Positions 9,981-21,654 of a DNA stretch of 64,000 nt are shown piece by piece; the stretch's first letter is position 1; each line of letters opens with the position of its first letter. The stretch is from Thinopyrum elongatum (lineage: Eukaryota; Streptophyta; Magnoliopsida; Poales; Poaceae): contig CM022302.1 in the NCBI GenBank assembly GCA_011799875.1, positions 524,658,228 through 524,722,227 on the forward strand, in the 5' to 3' direction. The position numbers and the translations under genes were made by a program. The notes under the pieces are model-generated. The model was not told the origin of the DNA. It saw nothing but the letters and a program-made list of their open reading frames with translations, and searched no databases.

Positions 9981-12900
9981 ATGGATGTACCTAACAGCGT
10001 CTCCAGAAGAGACAAATTCCTCCAGGTAATAAGACAAGACTCTAAGCCTCTTGTAATGAAGCATAGATTATCATGCAAAGCTGATGATGTTGATAGCATA
10101 GAAGAAGTTATAGATTTGCAAAAAGATTTAGAAAGATATCAAAAAGATACTCTAAGAAAAATAAAACCACAGCAAGTTTATCATATGGGTTTGTTTGAAA
10201 GCAAGAGTAGTTTATATAGAATATCTAGAGAAGTAGAGCTAAGTGTTTTAACGCACCCAGTAGATCTACGTATTGTAAGCAAGAATATGAAAATGATTTA
10301 AGATATTGTGGTTATAAATATATTCATCAAGGAATGTATATCATAGGAGTTAAAGGCATGACAAGAAAGAAATTAGCAGCAAAAGTGCTAATAACACTAT
10401 TAGATAGAAGATGGGAATCAATTGATAAAGCGGCATTAGGCTTTCTGGAAGGAGATATGAATGAAAATAAACTAATAACATACATAGCTCCAGACCTAAT
10501 AATGCATGTTAAAGAATTTATTGAAAAAATGAGTTTTGGTTTCCAAACTAAAGGATATGAAGATTTTAAAGGAACAAATTTGTTAGTAAGCATAGAATTT
10601 ATAGGAAGGCTCACTAACAAAAGTAATTCTAGATATAGAGTAAACATAAATAATGTAATTGATAGCATGCAATCTAAAGGCATACAATTTATGAATCCTC
10701 TGACAATTAGTTCTGAAGAAAGAGCAGCAGAAGAATGGAAGATAGGTGAATTAATAGAAAAGAAGGAATTAACACTACCTGAAAACTACATAAGTTATCA
10801 AAATTGTGAAGGAGGTAGTAGTATCAGATTCATGAATTATAGATCAGCATCCATAGAAGACACAGAACCTTTTATGTCAGAAATTAGCGATAATAAAAAT
10901 AAAGGTGTAACCGAATGCATGGAAAAAACTAATATAGATGATGAAATAATTCATTGGGAAAAGAAACTAAAGCATATAGAATGGGAATATAGTCATTCAT
11001 GGACAGCAGACTGGCCTAAGATAAGAGAAAGAGAATTATTTTTCATTAGAGAAATTTCTAGATTAAAAAGATTAAAAAGTGAGAAAAAGCCAGCAATTAG
11101 TTGTTCTCGTGTGATAAATAACACCATAGCAGCAGAAGTAAAGAAAGATAATATTAATAGTAATAATAATGTTACCAATGAAAATAATGATAAAAATAAG
11201 AATATTGCTCAGAGCCACAAAGATGAAGTTGTGGATAAAGAAGAGCAATGGGATATAAATAATAAGCTTTTATTAGAAAGTTATGAAGAAGAAGAAGAGT
11301 TAGAAGATAAAAATTATGATGATGCAGAACAAAATAATGATTTTTATAACTCGCTAGATGATGTGGGATTGCATAATTTAGACAATGCAATGGAAGCCAT
11401 GGAAGTAGAAAATAGTGGAAAAAGAAGAAGGGGATATGGAGAATCGTCAGTAAGAAGAGATGAAGAAAGAGAAAGACCTACCAGATCAGCTGGACAATGG
11501 CCTCCAGAAAAAGATGACTACCAACCCACATATATCCCTGGACAATATAGATATATGGGTACCAAGAGAAGAGATTTTGAAAGGCCAGTGCAATTTCAAA
11601 ATTATAAAAATGATGGTGCTATTTTAAATTTAGCAGCCCATGATCCGATAGATTGGCCGAATATAATTAGCATATGGAAAAGTTTAATAGTTCAAAAATA
11701 TATACAAAACCAGCATAATATTGGCACAAAGGTTGAAGATATGTTAACATATCTTGAAACATTTTTAGGAGAATCTGTAAAAGTCCTATGGGAACAATGG
11801 GTAGAAGCATACCCTGATCAATACCAAGAATTAAAAAGAGCAGGAAGCAATCTGAATAACTTTGCAAATGTTATTTCAAATATGATCATAGCCCGAAGAT
11901 TCCAGAATTAGGACATACTGCATTACAAAATGAAAGATTAAGAGAAATAGAAAAATTAACTCTAACAAGCTGGAAAGGCATAAAAGAATTCTCTCAGCAT
12001 TACTTATATAATGCTACCACTGCTAAGCAAGGCTTTAATATAGGAGTAGTAGAAAGATATTTTAATAAGTTGCCTGACCCTTTAGGATCTATAATATTTG
12101 AGGAATATAAAAAGGAATCAGGAGGAAATATTGTAAACATATCTCAAGCCATAACATTTGTCTTTAAACAGCTAAGAAAGATATGTACAGGCATACAAGC
12201 TCAAAGATCTATGAAGAAAACAGATTATAATTTCTGTAATAACATTGTCCAAATACCATTAACATATGGAGAAGAAAGGTATAAGAATAAAAAATATTAT
12301 AAATCCCAAAGGAGAGATAATAGAAATTTTAGAACTAAGAAAAGGTTTTTCTTAAGAAGGTCAGATAATAGAGCCCCCATTTCTACGTAAAAGAAATGTA
12401 AGAAGATAGATCCTAGAAAAACTTATGATAAAACGTAGGTGTTTTATATGTAACTCTCCAGATCACCTAAGTAGAACTTGCCCTAATAAAGACCAGAAAA
12501 GATACTCTAGTAAATATGAAGAGCAAGAAGAGTTCTAATATAGATAATGTTAATGAAAAATATATAACATGTGATGAAGAAATAAAAGATGATGAGTCAA
12601 TATATTCAATTATTGAAACAGATGAAGTAGAATTGAGACTCAAGAATATATTCAAGTGAAGATGAGTATAGACTTAATAGATGAGTTATCAGGTTTAAAA
12701 ATAGAAAATGGAATCAAGTAGACGAACATGATTGGGTTAAAGGAAAAGGTGATTATAATATCAAATGTGCTTTCTGTATATATTATCCAAGCCAAGATAA
12801 TAGGTTCACATGCAGCTTATGTCTAAGGCAAGCTTGTGCCTCCTGTCTAAAAGCCAGAAATCAAATATGGAGACAGGAAATAGAGTTTGAACCAGAAGAA

Positions 12901-13056
12901 AAAATATTATCTAGTAGAATCAGAAATCTAGAAAATAGGATGAATATACTAGAAGCAGTGCTAGAAATATTAAAAGATGAGCTAAAGAATAATAAAGAAG
13001 AAGAATATGGTGCTGCTGGAAGCACAGAAATAAAGGAAGGAATGGTTATAAAGTAA
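9981..13056 (+). pseudogene. viral ORF3: movement protein, coat protein, Cys motifs; no PR/RT/RH, U1
   Basis: It starts at ATGG in strong context (9981). The first part (about 10190-10860) matches a 30K-type movement protein. An acidic Asn/Glu-rich linker follows (about 10860-11380), then a coat-protein core (about 11520-12250, with YIPGQYRYMGTK and IDWPNIISIWKSLIV). Next come a CCHC finger (12440-12481, CFICNSPDHLSRTC) and the badnavirus-type motif CX2CX11CX2CX4CX2C (12766-12846), then a short coiled coil and a stop at 13054. Breaks: one base lost near 10288, a change near 11890 that stops the frame at 11911, and several small indels between 12380 and 12720. The expected polyprotein would go on to aspartic protease and RT; instead the last ORF begins 76 bases later. 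Confidence 0.85.
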
Positions 13057-13110
13057 TATTTGAGCATATTCGAGCATATCAAAGAATAATGGTTTATCAG
13101 ACATATCCTC

Positions 13111-13131
13111 TTGATCACTAATTCTACAGAT
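13111..13131 (+). promoter_or_regulatory. candidate 3' splice site before the viroplasmin-like ORF, U1
   Basis: A CTAAT branch-like word and TTCTACAG end at 13129, two bases before the ATG of the last ORF. The same TACAG-AT-ATG arrangement is kept in U2 (20408-20417) and U3 even though the ORF behind it has diverged. RTBV expresses its ORF IV from a spliced RNA, so this is a plausible acceptor. Confidence 0.5.
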
Positions 13132-14004
13132 ATGGAGAGAAGACTTCACCCCCATGGGTTCCAAACAATCAGCTTTGGAGCTGAGAATAGTCTGAAGATA
13201 TTTGAGCCAAATACTTTTAATTTCAGGCCCAAGAAATATATGTATCTAGATGAAATTCAAGGATGCATACTTGATAATTTTTGGAATCAATATAATAACA
13301 AAAGAGATGATAAAGGTTATATGCTATCAATCCTGAATAGCCTAGCAGAATATTTCAATATGTTAAATAGAGGAAAAATGATGAATAAAGGACAAACGTC
13401 CGCAGAGAATATGGAATATCCAGAGCACAAGACGTTATATGTCTTGTTTGAAGGAAAGAGGCCAGGAATATATACTTCATATGAAGAAATAAGTATAGAA
13501 AAGCTAATAGCAAAGAAAAATGGAGAAAGCATAAACTGGAAAAGTTATGCTTGGGCCGATGAAGCTTTAAAACATGCAGAGGCTGTCATAGGACCTGTAT
13601 ATTATATAGAGCCATCAGCCGAAGAATATATCCACAAGGTCCATAAGAGAAATAATGCCAATCCGGCAACAGCAGTTCCCAATAAGTTGAAAATAGATGA
13701 ATCAAGCTCCGAATATGAAAAAGATAATATTTCTCCAAAATATAAATCATATAAAGAATGCCTTGTCAAAGGAGTGGATTCTTTAAATAGGGAATATATA
13801 GATATGAAAATAGATGAAAAATGGGAAGATATGTCAAAAGTGTGGAAAGAAGAATTGAAAATAGATTTGAAAGAAGAAATATTAAAGGAATTAAGACAAG
13901 AAATAGTTGAAGAAATAAAGAAAGAATGTAATCGAAAATATGTTTCTTATTTGTCTGACGATGACCATATGGACATCGCTGGACATGGGCAGCATATTGA
14001 TTAG
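13132..14004 (+). CDS. viroplasmin-like last ORF, U1 (intact reading frame)
   Basis: This is a 290-residue ORF. The N-terminal part carries a motif also kept in U2/U3 (FEPNTFNFRPK). Residues about 101-150 match the caulimovirus viroplasmin / RNase H1-N fold (YVLFEGKRPGIYTSYEE, then SYAWADEALKHAE). The C-terminal quarter is a highly charged coiled coil (KEEILKELRQEIVEEIKKEC). In caulimoviruses the protein with this domain forms inclusion bodies and helps reinitiate translation. RTBV has a P46 ORF at this position. The frame has no stop or shift, unlike ORF3 beside it. Residues from about 175 onward lie in sequence nearly identical to U2/U3, while residues 1 to about 173 do not. Confidence 0.75.
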   Translation: MERRLHPHGFQTISFGAENSLKIFEPNTFNFRPKKYMYLDEIQGCILDNFWNQYNNKRDDKGYMLSILNSLAEYFNMLNRGKMMNKGQTSAENMEYPEHKTLYVLFEGKRPGIYTSYEEISIEKLIAKKNGESINWKSYAWADEALKHAEAVIGPVYYIEPSAEEYIHKVHKRNNANPATAVPNKLKIDESSSEYEKDNISPKYKSYKECLVKGVDSLNREYIDMKIDEKWEDMSKVWKEELKIDLKEEILKELRQEIVEEIKKECNRKYVSYLSDDDHMDIAGHGQHID

Positions 14005-14526
14005 CAATTAATGATACGTGAATATTGGTATTAATCAATAGGCCATATACTTGAATTGATATTGCTATCAATTTTTCGGGCGCGGAGGACCTCCCTGAAT
14101 ATTGATGCAACCAGAATATTGATATGGTATATCAATCATATTGGCGGGGAAGACCCACCCATATATATATATATATAAATGTTTGATGCATCAGATTCCA
14201 GAATATTTGCATCAGAGAAGAAGGCAGAGTTCAGGATTCAAGCCAACGGTGTGAGCAATCTCTGTGCATTGCTCATATAATTAGAAGACACTGGAGGCAA
14301 GCCAATCATCCACCGGGAGACAATGCCCATGTGAAGAAAGGCGAAGATTCCTGAAGATTGAAGTCTGTCGGGCACTTTCTCTCGTGCCTATCCATATTTT
14401 AGAAGGACACGCATGTACCCTAGTAGGACACGCGTGCATGCTACCGTATGTAAAATAAATAAGTGAGGGCATCACTGGCAGTCGAGCGGAGGCTCCCGAA
14501 GGCTTCACTGGCAGCCGTTTCGTGGC
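14005..14526 (+). promoter_or_regulatory. viral intergenic region upstream of promoter, U1
   Basis: Non-coding DNA after the last ORF. It holds short direct repeats (GAATATTGATGCAACC / GAATATTGATATGG, and two CACTGGCAG copies near 14470 and 14507) and leads into the TATA box at 14527. The word AAATAAATAAG near 14455 could act as a polyadenylation signal. Confidence 0.6.
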
Positions 14527-14534
14527 TATAAAAG
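14527..14534 (+). promoter_or_regulatory. viral core promoter TATA box, U1
   Basis: GGCTATAAAAGGAGGC is a strong plant TATA box. Transcription would start about 30 bp downstream, just before the GA run at 14564-14584, and give a leader of about 890 nt up to the primer site. The U3 equivalent is TATAAAAA at 26541-26534 on the minus strand. Confidence 0.75.
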
Positions 14535-14556
14535 GAGGCGCTCTCTTCACAAAAAA

Positions 14557-15453
14557 AAAGACAGAGAGAGAGAGAGAGAGAGAGGCAGAGAGCACTCAAG
14601 CCTGAGAAGCAGAGAGCACTCGAGAGAAGCAAGCAGCCAGCTCTCTTCCTTGCTTAGTAGGAGATTAGCCACTCCACTAAGTAGTATAGCCAAGAAGGCG
14701 CTGAGATCGCCAAGAATATCAAGGTAATCTCCTAGTTCGTGTGTAATCCCTTCGGGGTTTCCCGAAAGGGAAAACCATATGTAAATTATGTTGTTGAAAT
14801 GATGTAGTTTCTTTGGTTTCACTTGGTGTTTTTATTTCTGAATTTATGGGAAGAGTTCTTATGCTAGGGATCCTATAGGAGAAACCTCTGCGTGTTTGTT
14901 CTCCGTGTAGCCCAAAGTTGGCGTTGAGTGAGAACCCGTTGCCGTAGAGAAGTGTTCCCTTCGGGTGGAACTGCCTGGGATGACGATAAGAATTCTGCCT
15001 AATAAATTTGCAATTAAAACCGTCAAGTGAACGTAACTAGCTACATCTGATGCAACGTAATGATAAATATGGTGAGTACCGAGTAGAAATTTCACAACCT
15101 GCGAAGAACGAACAGGACGAATATCTGGTCCCGGCAGCCAGCTAATAGATCTTGCATATTGGTTGAAGTTAAGCAAGAATTAGCCGTGTTAACTATCAGA
15201 CACACGCATATCATTGAAATAGTGGCAAAGAATTGAATATTGCTGCAAATAGTGAAATACTATTCTAAATAGTAAGGCACCAATTATTTGCATAGTGCCA
15301 AATAGTAAGCTGAATATTAACCGCAGATACTGATCAGCATCAAATAGCACCGCATATATATTGTTCGCGCACACTGATATAGACCGCAGAATATTGGTAA
15401 ATATATTGGTGATAAATATATGTGTGTATATATTAAAATTTGGTATAGTTGGT
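14557..15453 (+). promoter_or_regulatory. viral leader following U1, cut inside the primer site
   Basis: A long leader with a GA run (14564-14584), a candidate splice donor CAAG/GTAATC (GT at 14724-14725), and a GC-rich hairpin (14748-14770, CCCTTCGG against CCGAAAGGG). It ends abruptly at 15453 after TGGT, the first four bases of the primer site, and is joined there to intergenic DNA (CCCCGAATATTG). Confidence 0.75.
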
Positions 15454-16550
15454 CCCCGAATATTGATGCAACCCGAATATTGATATGGTATATCAATCAT
15501 ATTGGCGGGGAAGACCCACCCATATATAAAAAAAAATGTTTGATGCATCAGATTCCAGAATATTTGCATCAGAGAAGAAGGTAGAGTTCAGGATTCAAGC
15601 CAACGGTGTGAGCAATCTCTGTGCATTGCTCATATAATTAGTATAGCCAAAGACAGGAAGACAGAAAGGAAGAGAGAGAGAGAGAGAGAGACAGAGGCAG
15701 AGAGCACTCAAGCCTGAGAGAGAGCACTCGAGAGAAGCAAGCAGCCAGCTCTCTTCCTTGCTTAGTAGATTAGTCACTCCACTAAGTAGTATAGCCAAGA
15801 AGGTGCTGAGATCGCCAAGAATATCAAGGTAATCTCCTAGTTCGTGTTTAATCCCTTCGGGGTTTCCCGAAAGGGAAAACCATATGTAAATTATGTTGTT
15901 GAAATGATGTAGTTTCTTTGGTTTCACTTGGTGTTTTTATTTCTGAATTTATGGGAAGAGTTCTTATGCTAGGGATCCTATAGGAGAAACCTCTGCGTGT
16001 TTGTTCTCCGTGTAGCCCAGAGTTGGCGTTGAGTGAGAACCCGTTGCCGTAGAGAAGTGTTCCCTTCGGGTGAAACTGCCTGGGAAGACGATAAGAATTC
16101 TGTCTAATAAATTTGCAATTAAAACCGTCAAGTGAACGTAACTAGCTACATCTGATGCAACGTAATGATAAATATGGTGAGTACCGAGTAGGAATTTCAC
16201 AACCTGCGAAGAACGAACAGGACGAATATCTGGTCCCGGCAGCCAGCTAATAGATCTTGCATATTGGTTGAAGTTAAGCAAGAATTAGCCGTGTTAACTA
16301 TCAGACACACGCATATCATTGAAATAGTGGCAAAGAATTGAATATTGCTGCAAATAGTGAAATACTATTCTAAATAGTAAGGCACCAATTATTTGCATAG
16401 TGCCAAATAGTAAGCTGAATATTAACCGCAGATACTCATCAGCATCAAATAGCACCGCATATATATTGTTCGCGCACACTGATATAGACCGCAGAATATT
16501 GGTAAAATAAATTGGATATATATATTAGTATATATTAAATTTGGTATAGT
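15454..16550 (+). promoter_or_regulatory. second, partial viral intergenic region and leader before U2
   Basis: 15454 to about 15638 repeats the region after the last ORF. It then jumps from CATATAATTAG to the leader, skipping about 240 bp that contain the promoter, so this copy has no TATA box. The leader part keeps the GA run (15669-15690), the splice-donor word (GT at 15829-15830) and the hairpin, and leads to the intact primer site at 16551. Confidence 0.75.
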
Positions 16551-17047
16551 TGGTATCAGGCCAGAATATAATCATTGAAAGGTTAAGGTATTTAAATTTA
16601 GAAGTTAGTACAGGTAAGGTAATAAATACTAAAGAAGATATTAATATAAGGTGAAGAATAAATCCCTCTGAGGAGCATATTTGGCATACATCTCATAGTC
16701 AGCTAAATATTGTACTCGATTTGATATATAATTTTTACATATCTTGGGGAAAAAGGCAAGATATACTTGAGCAAAAATTTGAAAGCATATTCAAAGAATA
16801 TCAAAAACTCGCAGACAAGTGCTCCAGGTTAAATAATAAAATAGATATCATTCTTCATAAACTTGAAGAATCAAAAGCAAGACAGAATATTATTTGCAAG
16901 AATAACGACTATATTAAAAAAGAAGTGTTGTCAATAGGCCGTTACCTTTGTAAATGTAAAGACTCATCGTCACGCTTTGAATCAAGTCAAGACATTCCTG
17001 AAATAAAAAGGTTAGTTCAAGAGGTAAAAACTCTTATCCTCTCTTAG
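16550..17047 (+). pseudogene. viral ORF1, U2 (nonsense mutation)
   Basis: Near identical to ORF1 of U1, including the absence of ATG codons. The Cys codon at 16652-16654 has become TGA, so the first 34 codons are cut off. The coiled-coil part downstream stays open to 17047. The primer site 16551-16563 lies at its start. Confidence 0.75.
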
Positions 17048-17051
17048 TTAT

Positions 17052-17336
17052 ATAAACGAATATAGCAAAGCTTTAAACGAAGTTGCTATACATTTGTCAC
17101 CCCCTGTCGGATTTTCTGATCACGACTCACCAAAAGAAGACTCTAAAATTATAATAAGGCAGAATAACACTATCCTCCAGCTTTTAATCCAAGTTTTGGA
17201 AAAGCTAAATAGTGTTCAAAGCAACAAAGATATTGTGTTATCCTCATCTGGAATAGTATCTTCATCAAGAAATATTAATTCAGAAAGATGGATGTACCTA
17301 ACAGCGTCTCCAGAAGAGACAAATTCCTCCAGGTAA
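17052..17336 (+). pseudogene. viral ORF2, U2 (start codon lost)
   Basis: An open frame of 94 codons begins with ATA (17052) where U1 has ATG, keeps the 18 bp missing in U1, and ends at 17336 inside ORF3, overlapping its start (17288) by 49 bases. This shows the original ORF2/ORF3 overlap. It has no known domain; size is close to RTBV P12. Confidence 0.65.
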
Positions 17337-20300
17337 TAAGACAAGACTCTAAGCCTCTTGCAATGAAGCATAGATTATCATGCAAAGCTGATGATGTTGA
17401 TAGCATAGAAGAAGTTATAGATTTGCAAAAAGATTTAGAAAGATATCAAAAAGATACTCTAAGAAATATAAAACCACAACAAGTTTATCATATGGGTTTG
17501 TTTGAAAGCAAGAGTAGTTTATATAGAATATCTAGAGAAGTAGAGCTAAGTGTTTTAACGCACCCAGTAGATCTACGTATTGTAAGCAAGAATATTGAAA
17601 ATGATTTAAGATATTGTGGTTATAAATATATTCATCAAGGAATGTATATCATAGGAGTTAAAGGCATGACAAGAAAGAAATTAGGAGCAAAAGTGCTAAT
17701 AACACTATTAGATAGAAGATGGGAATCAATTGATAAAGCGGCATTAGGCTTTCTGGAAGGAGATATGAATGAAAATAAACTAATAACATACATAGCTCCA
17801 GACCTAATAATGCCTGTTAAAGAATTTATTGAAAAAATGAGTTTTGGTTTCCAAACTAAAGGATATGAAGATTTTAAAGGAACAAATTTGTTAGTAAGCA
17901 TAGAATTTATAGGAAGGCTCACTAACAAAAGTAATTCTAGATATAGAGTAAACATAAATAATGTAATTGATAGCATGCAATCTAAAGGCATACAATTTAT
18001 GAATCCTCTGACAATTAGTTCTGAAGAAAGAGCAGGAGAAGAATGGAAGATAGGTGAATTAATAGAAAAGAAGGAATTAACACGACCTGAAAACTACATA
18101 AGTTATCAAAATTGTGAAGGAGGTAGTAGTATCAGATTCATGAATTATAGATCAGCATCCATAGAAGACACAGAATCTTTTATGCCAGAAACAGAAATTA
18201 GTGATAATAAAAATAAAGGTGTAACCGAATGCATGGAAAAAACTAATATAGATGATGAAATAATTCATTGGGAAAAGAAACTAAAGCATATAGAATGGGA
18301 ATATAGTCATTCATGGACAGCAGACTGGCCTAAGATAAGAGAAAGAGAATTATTTTTCATTAGAGAAATTTCTAGATTAAAAAGTGAGAAAAAGCCAGTA
18401 ATTAGTTGTTCTCGTGTAATAAATAACACCATAGCAGCAGAAGTAAAGAAAGATAATATTAATAGTAATAATAATGTTACCACTGAAAATAATGATAAAA
18501 ATAAGAATATTGCTCAGAGCCACAAAGATGAAGTTGTGGATGAAGAAGAGCAATGGGATATAAATAATAAGCTTTTATTAGAAAGTTATGAATAGGAAGA
18601 AGAAGAGTTAGAAGATAAAAATTATGATGATGCAGAACAAAATAATGATTTTTATAACTCACTAGATGATGCGGGATTGCATAATTTAGACAATGCAATG
18701 GAAGCCATGGAAGTAGAAAATAGTGGAAAAAGAAGAAGGGGATATGGAGAATCGTCAGTAAGAAGAGATGAAGAAAGGGAGAGACCTACCAGATCAGCTG
18801 GACAATGGCCTCCAGAAGAAGATGACTACCAACCCACATATATCCCTGGACAATATAGATACATGGGTACCAAGAGAAGAGATTTTGAAAGGCCAGTACA
18901 ATTTCAAAATTATAAAAATGATGGTGCTATTTTAAATTTAGCAGCCCATGATCCGATAGATTGGCCGAATATAACTAGCATATGGAAAAGTTTAATAGTT
19001 CAAAAATATATACAAAACCAGCATAATATTGGCACAAAGGTTGAAGATATGTTAACATATCTTGAAACATTTTTAGGAGAATCTGTAAAAGTCCTATGGG
19101 AACAATGGGTAGAAGCATGCCCTGATCAATACCAAGAATTAAAAAGAGCAGGAAGCAATCCGAATAACTTTGCAAATGTTATTTCAAATATGATCATAGC
19201 AGAAGATCCAGAATTAGGACATACTGCATTACAAAATGAAAGATTAAGAGAAATAGAAAAATTAACTCTAACAAGCTGGAAAGGCATAAAAGAATTCTCT
19301 CAGCATTACTTATATAATGCTACTCATCGCTAAGCAAGGCTTTAAATAGGAGTAGTAGAAAGATATTTTAATAAGTTGCCTGACCCTTTAGGATCTATAT
19401 ATTGAGGAATATAAAAAGGAATCAGGAGGAAAATTGTAAAAATATCTCAAGCCATAACATTTGTCTTTAAACAGTAAGAAAGATATGTACAGCATACAAG
19501 CTCAAAGATCTATGAAGAAAACAGATTATAATTTCTGTAATAACATTGTCCAAATACCATTAACATATGGAGAAGAAAGGTATAAGAATAAAAAATATTA
19601 TAATCCCAAAGGAAAGATAATAGAAATTTTAGAACTAAGAAAAGGTTTTTCTTAAAGAGGTCAGATAATAGAGCCCCATTTCTACATAAAAGAAATGTAA
19701 GAAGATATGATCCTAGAAAAACTTATGATAAAACATGTAGGTGTTTTATATGTAACTCTCCAGATCACCTAAGTAGAACTTGCCCTAATAAAGACCAGAA
19801 AAGATAATTAGTAAATATGAAGAGCAAGAAAGAGTTCTAATTATAGATAATGTTAATGAAAATATATTAACATGTGATGAAGAAATAAAAGATGATGAGT
19901 CAATATATTCAATTATTGAAACAGATGAAGTAGAAAATGAGACTCAAGAATATGATTCAAGTGAAGATGAGATAGACTTAATAGATGAGTTATCAGGTTT
20001 AAAAATAGAAATGATGAATCAAGTAGATTGCGAACATGATTGGGTTAAAGGAAAAGGTGATTATAATATCAAATGTGCTTTCTGTATATATTATCCAAGC
20101 CAAGATAATAGGTCCACATGCAGCAAATGCCTAAGGCAAGCTTGTGCCCCCTGTCTAAAAGCCAAAAATCAAATATGGAGACAGGAAATAGAGTTTGAAC
20201 CAGTAGAAAAAACATTATCTAGTAGAGTCAGAAATCTAGAAAATAGGATGAATATACTAGAAGCAGTGCTAGAAATATTAAAAGATGAGCTAAAGAATAA

Positions 20301-20361
20301 TAAAGAAAAAGAATATGGTGCTGGAAGCACAGAAATAAAGGAAGGAATGGTTATAAAGTAA
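17288..20361 (+). pseudogene. viral ORF3: movement protein, coat protein, Cys motifs; no PR/RT/RH, U2
   Basis: The best copy for the first half: one open frame of 435 codons (17288-18595) covers the movement protein and linker. It ends at an in-frame TAG (18593-18595) inside a Glu-rich run, and the same frame continues through the coat-protein core to a stop at 19331-19333 caused by an indel. The CCHC finger is at 19742-19783. The badnavirus-type Cys motif is at 20074-20154 in an open frame 20011-20361, preceded by CEHDWVKG. ORF3 would be about 1,020 codons in all, roughly 650 fewer than RTBV P194, which is about the size of protease plus RT plus RNase H. The last ORF starts 53 bases after the stop. 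Confidence 0.85.
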
Positions 20362-20414
20362 TATGTGAGCATATTAAAGAATAATATTCTATCTGACATA
20401 TCCTATTTACAGAT

Positions 20415-21164
20415 ATGAAGAAAAGTACATTCGCAGGTGGAAGTGAATGCTACATATTTCGAAATAATAATAGTATAAAGATATTTCCACCAAATACATT
20501 CAATTTCAAACCAAAGAATCATATCCATGTTGATGAGCTCCAAAGATGCATATTGGATAATAAGAATATACTTGAAAGAAAAAGGAAAGGATACATGCTA
20601 TCTAATCCCGATAGTCTTGCAGAATATTCTAACATGATGAACAAAAATATACCAATATCAACAAATATTTGATCAATGGGAGTAAATCTGGAATACATAT
20701 GACATTGGAAGAAATAACATATGATAAAGTCAATTATGCCTTGAATTGGGCAAAGATAATGAATAGTTGTTATTTCAATTATTGAGAAATAATACGAAGA
20801 ATACAAAAGAAATAATGCCAATCCGGCAACAGCAGTTCTCGCAAAGTTGAAAATAGATGAATCAAGCTCCGAATATGAAAAAGATAATATTTCTCCAAAA
20901 TATAAATCATATAAAGAATGCCTTGTCAAAGGAGTGGATTCTTTAAATGGGGAATATATTGATATGAAAATAGATGAAAAATGGGAAGATATGTCAAAAG
21001 TGTGGAAAGAAGAATTGAAAATAGATTTGAAAGAAGAAATATTAAAGGAATTAAGACAAGAAATAGTTGAAGAAATAAAGAAAGAATGTAATCGAAAATA
21101 TGTTTCTTATTTGTCTGACGATGACCATATGGACATCGCTGGACATGGGCAGCATATTGATTAG
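20415..21164 (+). pseudogene. viroplasmin-like last ORF, divergent type, U2
   Basis: It starts at ATG 20415, two bases after a TTTACAG acceptor. The N-terminal 85 codons share the PNTFNF-PK motif with U1 but otherwise differ strongly. The frame is lost at about 20670, the viroplasmin-like segment is cut short near 20785, and from about 20812 the sequence is again almost identical to U1, with the charged coiled coil open from 20847 to 21164. Both a shift and a deletion make this copy inactive. Confidence 0.75.
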
Positions 21165-21536
21165 CAATTAATGATACGTGAATATTGGTATTAATCAATA
21201 GGCCATATACTTGAATTGATATTGCTATCAATTTTTCGGGCGCGGAGGACACCCCCGAATATTGATGCAACCCGAATATTGATATGGTATATAGATCATA
21301 TTGGCAGGGAAGACCCACCCATATATATAAAAAAAATGTTTGATGCATCAGATTCCAGAATATTTGTATCAGAGAAGAAGGCAGAGTTCAGGATTCAAGA
21401 CAACGGTGTGAGCAATCTCTGTGCATTGCTCATATAATTAGAAGACACTGGAGGCAAGCCAATCATCCACCGGGAGACAACGCCCATGTGAAGAAAGGCG
21501 AAGATTCCTGAAGATTGAAGTCTGTCGGGCACTTTC
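21165..21536 (+). promoter_or_regulatory. viral intergenic region after U2 (left arm of inverted repeat)
   Basis: This corresponds to 14005-14380 of U1. It is the inner end of the plus-strand arm of the large inverted repeat and stops at GGGCACTTTC (21536). No promoter is reached in this arm. Confidence 0.75.
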
Positions 21537-21654
21537 TCTCGTGCCTATCCATATTTTAGAAGGACACGCATGTACCCTAGTAGGACACGCGTGCATGCTA
21601 CCGTATGTAAAATAAATAAGTGAGGGCATCACTGGCAGTCGAGCGGAGGCTCCC
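21537..21654. other. 118-bp loop between inverted viral units U2 and U3
   Basis: Single-copy spacer of the palindrome. It corresponds to the stretch before the promoter in U1 (compare 14380-14497) and breaks off at GGAGGCTCCC. The opposite arm begins at 21655 with GAAAGTGCCCG. Confidence 0.85.
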
